In this document: in pieces, positions 31,426 through 36,126 of the stretch
Position numbering within the stretch: position 1 is the stretch's first letter
Layout of the letters: every line of letters begins with the position of its first letter
Source: a virus
DNA: 38,381 nt
IMG/VR virus record: IMGVR_UViG_3300006917_000015
Span: 1 to 38,381 of that record
Strand: one strand, 5' to 3'
Translations under genes and position numbers: made by a program
The notes under the pieces: generated by a model
Database searches by the model: none
Seen by the model: the letters and a program-made list of their open reading frames with translations, nothing else
Told to the model about the DNA's origin: nothing

Positions 31426-31762
31426 GTTGGGCAATTTGGGCAATGCCCAAGCAAGTCGGTTTTGAACCATGCGGCCGTCAGCCGTTGGGCAATTTGGGCA
31501 ACCAAAAGCAAATAGCCCAAAATGCCCAATGGCGGGCGTTGGGCAATTTGGGCATGACCCACCAGCATCGCTGCCGGCCGAGGATTTCACTGTCAAATTA
31601 CGCTTGTGAAATTTCACAGCCTAAAAATAGAATTTCCACCTTTAGCAGACAACCATGACCCAAATTGCCCAAGACTCTCAATTCGGCCTGCACTTTCAAT
31701 TAGTTAGCGGTGGGCAATTCTCCCCAAAAACATGACCCAACGCATGACCCAAATTGCCCAAC
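31426..31762. repeat. Iteron-like 17-bp repeat family (candidate replication origin)
   Basis: Consensus GTTGGGCAATTTGGGCA. Exact copies are at 31426-31442, 31484-31500 and 31538-31554 (plus orientation). Inverted near copies are at 31746-31762, 31657-31673 and 31514-31530 (the last matches 14 of 17). A weaker direct copy is at 31709-31725. Plus-oriented exact copies fill the left half and inverted ones the right half. Each unit contains GGGCAATTTGGG with an AATT core. The repeats are non-coding and adjacent to the early promoter, which resembles iteron origins bound by an initiator protein. Confidence 0.75.
31605..31618. promoter_or_regulatory. 14-bp perfect palindrome, operator-like
   Basis: TGTGAAATTTCACA is fully symmetric. 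A third TTTCAC half-site lies at 31585-31590. It resembles a CRP half-site pair, but the arms are only 4 bp apart and not 6, so CRP binding is not expected. It lies between the direct and inverted halves of the iteron family. Confidence 0.5.
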
Positions 31763-31810
31763 GCCAAAAATACATAGCAACAAAGGCCACTAATATCTGT
31801 AAAACAATCC

Positions 31811-31839
31811 TTGACAGACTATTCGGCCGCATTTAATCT
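31811..31839 (+). promoter_or_regulatory. Sigma70-type promoter of the rightward early operon
   Basis: TTGACA (31811-31816), a 17-bp spacer and TAATCT (31834-31839), 33 bp before the ATG at 31873. Its spacer contains CTATTCGGCCG, shared with the leftward replication promoter at 4566-4594, displaced by one base. It lies immediately after the iteron array. Confidence 0.75.
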
Positions 31840-31872
31840 GTACTCACTGACAACGCACTTGGAGTACACGCC

Positions 31873-32076
31873 ATGAAAACAATCCGCGACAAATTCAAAT
31901 CACACCGCAACGGTTGGACAACATCATTTGAGCAGCAATACCACAACGGCATGATCACGGTAACAATCCGCACCGACGCCGGTGAGGTATACGATCGCAT
32001 CCGTTGTGATGACTACCGCAACGCCATGGATTACTGGCGCGCCTTTAATGGTATCGCCAAGGCGGTGCGCTCATGA
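31873..32076 (+). CDS. First early protein, unknown function
   Basis: 67 aa, MKTIRDKFKSHRNGWTTSFE then QQYHNGMITVTIRTDAGEVY. Mixed alpha/beta, with a basic N-terminus and Trp/Tyr-rich end (YRNAMDYWRAFNGIAKAVRS). Not recognised. It is the first gene behind the early promoter, with TTGGAG eight bases before the ATG. First early genes often encode host-takeover proteins, but nothing in the sequence proves that here. Confidence 0.7.
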   Translation: MKTIRDKFKSHRNGWTTSFEQQYHNGMITVTIRTDAGEVYDRIRCDDYRNAMDYWRAFNGIAKAVRS

Positions 32077-32219
32077 CTCGCATTATCAACACCACCATTC
32101 TCTGCTGCGCCGCCGTCGCCGCGTTCGGTTTCGTCGCCGACGATATCGCGCTCACCTATGGCGCTGTCATTGTCGGCGGCATCGTGTCGGTCATTGACTA
32201 CCTGCGCGACACTCTGTAA
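32073..32219 (+). CDS. Tiny two-helix membrane protein
   Basis: 48 aa with two hydrophobic stretches, IINTTILCCAAVAAFGFVA (4-22) and LTYGAVIVGGIVSVIDYL (27-44), separated by a short acidic turn (DDIA). The ATG overlaps the preceding TGA (ATGA), which supports translation. The function is unknown. An early membrane protein could act in superinfection exclusion or host membrane alteration (inference). Confidence 0.6.
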   Translation: MTRIINTTILCCAAVAAFGFVADDIALTYGAVIVGGIVSVIDYLRDTL

Positions 32220-32222
32220 ACT
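32194..32222 (+). promoter_or_regulatory. Possible promoter for the clamp-like gene
   Basis: TTGACT (32194-32199), 17-bp spacer, TAAACT (32217-32222), 38 bp before the ATG at 32261. The -35 and spacer lie inside the end of the small membrane protein gene. Good spacing and four to five matches per hexamer, but no CTATTCGGCCG block. Confidence 0.45.
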
Positions 32223-32260
32223 TATTTCGTACAGTAAACTAACCTAAAGGACTAATCGCC

Positions 32261-32962
32261 ATGCAATACTCACTCACTATCTCTCTCGCCACCTTGCGCG
32301 CCGCCCGTACTCATTCGGCCGAAAAAGACTTGCGCACCTATTTGTGCGGCGTCTATCTTGACACGCAGCGCGGTAAGGTAGTCGCCACTGACGGCCACCG
32401 GATGCTAGTCGCCAATGCGCGCGGCGTTATGTATCCGACGGGCGCCGCCGTCATCATCCCGAATGACTTACTTGACGCAGCGCTAAAGCAATTCACGGGC
32501 GACTACGCACGCGGCAAGTCATTAGGCGCTGCGGACGTGTTGATCACGGTAGACGGCGCGCAAAATACCCTGACGATCAAGACGCCATCCGGCCAGGTGC
32601 AAGGCCAGCCACTTTCAGGCCAATTCCCTGAGTGGCGCCGTGTTGTGCCCAAAGGCGATGAAGTGACGACGACGGCACCAGCCGTGATCAACTGGCAATA
32701 CGTCACCGATGCGTGCGACGCCATCACCATTGCGCGCAATGTGCCGAAGTCCAAGGCAGGCCAGCACCCTGTGCGTGTCCACCAGCGCGGCGAGTTTCCG
32801 TCGGTCATCTGCGACACCGACGCGGATATCGTCGTCATCGTCATGCCACTGCGCAACGATATGAGCGCCGAAGCGCCGCGCAATGCGTGTGGCATGGCGC
32901 ACCTAGATGCGCTGCCGTACAGCGATGAGACGCGCGAGACCGTCGCCGCCGAAGCTGCCTAA
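32261..32962 (+). CDS. Beta sliding-clamp-like protein (DNA polymerase III beta type)
   Basis: 233 aa, about two thirds of a bacterial beta clamp (366 aa). The phage clamp-like motif RTYLCGVYLDTQRGKVVATD followed by GHRMLVANA is clear, with PNDLLDAALKQF and the FPEWRRVVPKG element seen in beta-clamp domains (the bacterial FPDYRRVLP region). It probably encircles DNA as an oligomer and could act as a processivity factor, or bind host polymerase. The partner polymerase (phage PolA or host Pol III) is not known. AAAGGA nine bases before the ATG. Confidence 0.75.
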   Translation: MQYSLTISLATLRAARTHSAEKDLRTYLCGVYLDTQRGKVVATDGHRMLVANARGVMYPTGAAVIIPNDLLDAALKQFTGDYARGKSLGAADVLITVDGAQNTLTIKTPSGQVQGQPLSGQFPEWRRVVPKGDEVTTTAPAVINWQYVTDACDAITIARNVPKSKAGQHPVRVHQRGEFPSVICDTDADIVVIVMPLRNDMSAEAPRNACGMAHLDALPYSDETRETVAAEAA

Positions 32963-33052
32963 CATGGCGAAACGCGCGGCGCCCATGGCCGCGTGTCTAC
33001 GGGTGTGACCCGTACTGATGAGCCACTAACCTAAACTAAAGGAAACAACGCC

Positions 33053-33352
33053 ATGGGATACACCATCAACGACAGCGACAACCGACACAATGGCTGGACA
33101 AACTACGCCACCTGGCGTGTCAACCTGGAAATATTCGACGGCATGGATATACGCGACGACTTCGGCGACGACTTGCCGAGCACTCACGCGCTCGCCGATT
33201 GGCTGGCCGATCTCGCCGACAACCACGTTACTAACTTCGGCTCGCTGGATGGCGCCGCCGTGGACTACGCCCGCGCGTTCCTCGCCGATGTTAACTGGCG
33301 CGAGATTGCCGAACATATGTTAGACGCCGCGCGCGTCGATGCTGAAGCCTGA
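33053..33352 (+). CDS. Conserved phage protein with NGWTNYATW motif
   Basis: 99 aa. The segment HNGWTNYATWRVNLEIFDGM identifies a widespread family of small phage proteins, often beginning with an NxWxNYxTW signature (DUF7249-like). The rest is acidic and helical (DLPSTHALADWLADLADNHV). No activity is known. AAAGG ten bases before the ATG. Its leader shares ACTAACCTAAA with that of the clamp-like gene. A 6-bp hairpin (32999-33013) precedes it in the 90-bp gap. Confidence 0.75.
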   Translation: MGYTINDSDNRHNGWTNYATWRVNLEIFDGMDIRDDFGDDLPSTHALADWLADLADNHVTNFGSLDGAAVDYARAFLADVNWREIAEHMLDAARVDAEA

Positions 33353-33382
33353 TTCATCACAACTAACTGGAGACCTAAAACT

Positions 33383-33739
33383 ATGAAAACTGCAACACTC
33401 GCCGCGCTCGCCGTGGCTACCCTCACCACGACCGCGCAAGCGGGCATATTCGCCACAAGCCCCATGGCCGCGCCGATGAAGGGGCGCACGGTACTGACAA
33501 CGGACGCGTGTGCGCTGCCGCTGGATGCCGCCGCGCTCGGTACGACGGCGGGCAACCTAGCGGGCATGCGCCGCGCGTTCTACTACCTCGACAGCGGGCG
33601 CACGGAAGAGGGGTGCTGGCGCTACGATGCCGAAACGGTCGTCCTCGCATGGCCAGCATCGAAGGTGCTCACCCGCCGACCCGTGGGTAACTTCAAGGTG
33701 ACTGACCGCAAGGCTACCGCATGGGAGGCGCTGCGATGA
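33383..33739 (+). CDS. Exported protein with signal peptide, unknown function
   Basis: 118 aa. The N-terminus MKTATLAALAVATLTTTAQAG is a clear Sec signal peptide with an AQA-G cleavage site after residue 20. The mature part has two cysteines (TDACALP, EGCWRYD), which could form a disulfide, and a beta-rich pattern (AETVVLAWPASKVLTRR). It would be secreted to the periplasm. A secreted early protein is unusual and might affect superinfection or the host envelope (inference). GGAG lies ten bases before the ATG. Its TGA overlaps the next ATG. Confidence 0.75.
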   Translation: MKTATLAALAVATLTTTAQAGIFATSPMAAPMKGRTVLTTDACALPLDAAALGTTAGNLAGMRRAFYYLDSGRTEEGCWRYDAETVVLAWPASKVLTRRPVGNFKVTDRKATAWEALR

Positions 33740-33945
33740 GCAAGGCCAACTATGTGATCCGCTACACGGCGGGCGGCGCTGAGTACGAGGGGCGCTACAT
33801 GCTGCTAGAACGTGACGCCGACGGGCGGTATACGGGCGTGGCGCGGCCTGTGGAGCTGCCGCAGGACGCGACGGCCTTTGCCAAGGCGCAAGCCGAAGCC
33901 ATCGCCAACGGCCAGCCCTGCGAGGCCGTGGAGCTGCCAGCGTGA
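33736..33945 (+). CDS. Small early protein, unknown function
   Basis: 69 aa starting MSKANYVIRYTAGGAEYEGR, with a two-strand beta start and a helical acidic end (DATAFAKAQAEAIANGQPCE). Not recognised. GGGAGG seven bases before the ATG at 33736, which overlaps the upstream TGA and decides this start over one five codons earlier. Confidence 0.7.
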   Translation: MSKANYVIRYTAGGAEYEGRYMLLERDADGRYTGVARPVELPQDATAFAKAQAEAIANGQPCEAVELPA

Positions 33946-34154
33946 CGGCGCAAGCCCGCAGCGCCCTGCGTAGCCGCCCCCGCTGCCCTACGTGCAACGG
34001 GAGCGGCTACGACCCTCTGATACCGCCGGACGATGACCTAGGCTCATTCGACTGCCTCGTATGCGACGGCACCGGATACGACAACCGCACACCCGACCAA
34101 TGGCTACCCGACCTGATACCAACCCAACGTGAGGAACACGACCCATGGCTATGA
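33942..34154 (+). CDS. DnaJ-type zinc-finger small protein
   Basis: 70 aa with two C-x-x-C-x-G-x-G motifs, CPTCNGSGYD (about 15-24) and CLVCDGTGYD (about 38-47), enough for one zinc site. These DnaJ central-domain motifs occur alone in many small phage proteins, where they may bind protein or nucleic acid. No J-domain is present. GTG start overlapping the preceding TGA (GTGA). Confidence 0.75.
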   Translation: MTAQARSALRSRPRCPTCNGSGYDPLIPPDDDLGSFDCLVCDGTGYDNRTPDQWLPDLIPTQREEHDPWL

Positions 34155-34429
34155 CACTCGGTGACATATTCAAAAAATTGCGTGCTTGGTGGAACGGCGA
34201 GCACGACGACCCCGCGCTGTTCGTAGGCGCGGCTGATACCGTCCCCGACCATCAGTTTAAAGACTTGACACGCCGCCTACGCGAGCGCCAAGAGGCCGCC
34301 CGTGACGAGCTCGGCGAGCGCCACTTGCTGCACCCAAGCCATGCACCCAAACGCCGCAAGCCGCGCAAGCTCGGTGCGCCCGTCAAGGCCAAGCGCAGCA
34401 AGGCCAAGGGCAAGAGGGCGCAGCCGTGA
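34145..34429 (+). CDS. Small protein with highly basic C-terminus
   Basis: 94 aa. An N-terminal helix (MTLGDIFKKLRAWWNGEHDD), then Arg/Glu helices (TRRLRERQEAARDELGERH) and a Lys/Arg-rich tail (PKRRKPRKLGAPVKAKRSK). Probably nucleic-acid-binding by charge. No family is recognised. GAGG ten bases before the ATG. Overlaps the zinc-finger gene by 10 bases. Confidence 0.65.
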   Translation: MAMTLGDIFKKLRAWWNGEHDDPALFVGAADTVPDHQFKDLTRRLRERQEAARDELGERHLLHPSHAPKRRKPRKLGAPVKAKRSKAKGKRAQP

Positions 34430-34791
34430 CGCGCCTATCGTGGGACGAGCTCGACGCCTTCGCGCGTGACCTGGGGCGGCCTGACGATGCGGAGACCATG
34501 TACCGGCAACCGGCCGCGCTGCACCCGTACGCACCCGCGCAACCGGCCACCGAACCGGCCACGGGTGATGCGGTCAACCCCGACCATTACAAAGTCGGCG
34601 GTATTGAAACGATCGACTACATGAGGGCTAAGAGTACGCCCGAGGAGTTCGAGGGTTATCTACGCCTATCGGCGCTCAAGTACCTGAGCCGCGTCGGCCA
34701 TAAGCACGGCGACCATGACGCCGCACGGGCTGAGGAGTATAAAAAAGCTCTGTGGTTTATTGATCGCCTGGTGCGAGAGGTGGAGCGATGA
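34426..34791 (+). CDS. DUF3310 protein (T7 gp1.7-like nucleotide kinase region)
   Basis: 121 aa. The C-terminal 75 residues are a DUF3310 domain: VNPDHYKVGGIETIDYMRAK, then RLSALKYLSRVGHKHG and EEYKKALWFIDRLV. The same domain is found in T7 gp1.7, a nucleotide kinase, but there it is part of a larger protein, so kinase activity here is uncertain. The N-terminal 45 residues are a Pro/Ala-rich extension. GTG start overlapping the upstream TGA. Confidence 0.8.
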   Translation: MTRLSWDELDAFARDLGRPDDAETMYRQPAALHPYAPAQPATEPATGDAVNPDHYKVGGIETIDYMRAKSTPEEFEGYLRLSALKYLSRVGHKHGDHDAARAEEYKKALWFIDRLVREVER

Positions 34792-35123
34792 CCCGCGACG
34801 ACATCATCGACCGCGAATTACTTGAACTCGCTGCGAAGGCGGCTGGTGCAACGTGGATTGATGACAACTGGCCGGAAGACTTGCCGGGACTGATGCTTGA
34901 CTTTGGAAAAGGGACTACGCAATGGAACCCCCTTGCCGACGACGGCGATGCGCTGCGGTTGGCGGTGAAGTTGGGATTTTGTGTAGACATTAAAAAACAA
35001 TTTACTGTTGCAGGACGTTCGTATGAAAACCGTTGGCAACAATCTCACGACATCGCCCCCTACGCCGCCACCCGCCGAGCCATTGTGCGAGCCGCAGCAG
35101 AGATTGGGAGGAACATGAAATGA
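34788..35123 (+). CDS. Conserved small phage protein, DUF2591-like
   Basis: 111 aa, with LLELAAKAAGATWIDDNW, WNPLADDGDALRLAVKLGFC and YAATRRAIVRAAAEIGRNM. This layout is common in small proteins of betaproteobacterial phages and prophages and resembles the phage ABA-sandwich/DUF2591 group. No activity is known. The first 21 bases of the gene are identical to the start of the gene at 35547. ATGA overlap with the DUF3310 gene. Confidence 0.7.
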   Translation: MTRDDIIDRELLELAAKAAGATWIDDNWPEDLPGLMLDFGKGTTQWNPLADDGDALRLAVKLGFCVDIKKQFTVAGRSYENRWQQSHDIAPYAATRRAIVRAAAEIGRNMK

Positions 35124-35347
35124 CCCTTGACAGCATCATTCAAGTAGCGCGTGAAGTTGGATTCACTATAAAAGTAGAGGACGTTGATAAGTTTGAACGC
35201 TTCGCCGCACTCGTTGCCGCAGCCGAACGGGAGGCGTGTGCGAAGGTGTGTGACGTTCAAATTGCAAGCGAAGTGCTAACTAAACTAGAAAAATACCGCG
35301 CAGGGTTTATTGCAGACGTTATACGTGCGAGAGGAGAAATGAAGTGA
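35120..35347 (+). CDS. Small early protein with EREACAKV motif
   Basis: 75 aa: MTLDSIIQVAREVGFTIKVE, then FAALVAAAEREACAKVCDVQ, ending DVIRARGEMK. The helix around EREACAKV is repeated in the 60-aa protein at 35547 and is frequent in small phage proteins. Function unknown. GGGAGG lies eight bases before the ATG at 35120, which overlaps the upstream TGA. Confidence 0.7.
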   Translation: MTLDSIIQVAREVGFTIKVEDVDKFERFAALVAAAEREACAKVCDVQIASEVLTKLEKYRAGFIADVIRARGEMK

Positions 35348-35550
35348 GCGACATAGTAATTAACCAAGGAATAATAGCCAGCACATCGGTGACCGACACC
35401 ACACGACGAATTTACGGCAGCACTATTGCGCTTGCGTCAATGCTCACAGATGCCCACAGAAAACTTCGGTACTTTGTCATTGAAGAAGTGAACGGCGGTG
35501 TTCAGTTGAAATTCACTAATACAAACCCAGAACCGGAGCAACCGCGATGA
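35344..35550 (+). CDS. Small early protein, unknown function
   Basis: 68 aa, MSDIVINQGIIASTSVTDTT then MLTDAHRKLRYFVIEEVNGG. Mixed strands and a helix. Not recognised. GTG start overlapping the preceding TGA (GTGA). It separates two related genes (35120 and 35547), as if inserted between them. Confidence 0.6.
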   Translation: MSDIVINQGIIASTSVTDTTRRIYGSTIALASMLTDAHRKLRYFVIEEVNGGVQLKFTNTNPEPEQPR

Positions 35551-35729
35551 CCCGCGACGACATCATCCAACTAGCACTAGAGCATTTCGGCGCAGTACTT
35601 AAACCGTCTGATTTGGAAGTGAAGTTAGCCGCGCTTGCTGTAGCCGCCGAGCGTGAGGCGTGTGCGAAGGTGGCAGGGCCGCACTTAAACGGCGAGATTG
35701 CCGCCGCGATTCGGGCGAGGGGTGAATGA
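35547..35729 (+). CDS. Small protein, partial duplicate of neighbours
   Basis: 60 aa. It begins MTRDDIIQLALEHFGAVLKP, sharing the first seven residues with the protein at 34788. The rest (LAALAVAAEREACAKVAGPH, ending IRARGE) matches that at 35120. It therefore looks like a recombinant of the two. ATGA overlap with the preceding gene. Function unknown. Confidence 0.65.
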   Translation: MTRDDIIQLALEHFGAVLKPSDLEVKLAALAVAAEREACAKVAGPHLNGEIAAAIRARGE

Positions 35730-35920
35730 TGGACATCCCAAAGGCTGAACTCGACGCCATCGTACGCAACTACGTCAACACGGTGCACACACTCTGCCAT
35801 TACGAGCTGGCGCTACACACCATCGCCAACATGGGGCGAGACAACGCCGACGACGCGCACACCATCGCTCGCAAGGCGCTAGAAGCAGGGCGCGAGCGTG
35901 CCAAAGCTAACGACGACTGA
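35726..35920 (+). CDS. Small helical early protein
   Basis: 64 aa, MMDIPKAELDAIVRNYVNTV then HTLCHYELALHTIANMGRDN, Ala/His-rich and helical. Not recognised. Two ATGs occur in a row (35726 and 35729). The first overlaps the upstream stop (ATGA), with GAGGGG upstream serving either. Confidence 0.65.
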   Translation: MMDIPKAELDAIVRNYVNTVHTLCHYELALHTIANMGRDNADDAHTIARKALEAGRERAKANDD

Positions 35921-36101
35921 ATGGTGGATCCGGCGACTGTGCCGCCACATTGACACGGTACGGCGGGTAGCGCGGCTCCAGCCTTGGAACCGCCTCCCGC
36001 TTGTGACCGATAGGGCGCTCGTTCATGAGCGCTACACTCAACTAAAGGCCAATAAACGTGACGTACTTACTCTTGACTATCGTCGGCGCCATTCTGGTTG
36101 A
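35898..36101 (+). CDS. Possible basic early protein
   Basis: 67 codons from a GTG at 35898, overlapping the previous gene by 23 bases: MPKLTTTEWWIRRLCRHIDT, then VARLQPWNRLPLVTDRALVH. Basic and Trp-rich, with no recognised family. No clear Shine-Dalgarno sequence. It could be real or a chance frame, since a tiny membrane ORF overlaps its end. Confidence 0.35.
   Translation: MPKLTTTEWWIRRLCRHIDTVRRVARLQPWNRLPLVTDRALVHERYTQLKANKRDVLTLDYRRRHSG
36015..36032 (+). other. 6-bp hairpin near the end of the early operon
   Basis: GCGCTC / GAGCGC with a 6-nt loop. No T-run follows, so terminator function is doubtful. Confidence 0.35.
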
Positions 36102-36126
36102 GTGGCTATTCTCCGACAACGGATAG
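36058..36126 (+). CDS. Possible 22-residue membrane peptide
   Basis: GTG at 36058 with AAGG nine bases upstream encodes (M)TYLLLTIVGAILVEWLFSD and two more residues, a single hydrophobic helix. Its leader (ACTAAAGGCCAATAAAC) resembles that of the gene at 33053. It overlaps the 3' end of the convergent primase gene by 21 bases. Very small, so tentative. Confidence 0.3.
   Translation: MTYLLLTIVGAILVEWLFSDNG

Larger units (their letters stand above)
31163..31872. promoter_or_regulatory. Non-coding control region and candidate replication origin
   Basis: No credible gene is present. Going rightward it contains an inverted repeat (31169-31201), tandem 20-bp operator-like repeats (31206-31245), an A/T tract (31255-31275) and a 12-bp palindrome (31361-31372). 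After these come a dispersed family of 17-bp repeats (31426-31762), a 14-bp palindrome (31605-31618) and a strong rightward promoter (31811-31839). It separates the leftward late operon from the rightward early operon. Confidence 0.7.

Noticed and set aside
31570-31596. TTGACA on the minus strand near 31591-31596 with TCGGCCG downstream
   Set aside because: No acceptable -10 hexamer at 16-18 bp, and the TCGGCCG is at a different offset from that in the two real promoters.
31378-31617. Open frame on the minus strand with repeated CPNCPT
   Set aside because: The Cys-Pro repeats are only the translation of the DNA iterons, and there is no ribosome-binding site or recognisable family.
32963-33052. 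Short frame and imperfect GC hairpin after the clamp-like gene
   Set aside because: The frame has only 14 codons, and the larger hairpin has mismatches. The ACGGGT/ACCCGT stem at 32999-33013 has no T-run.
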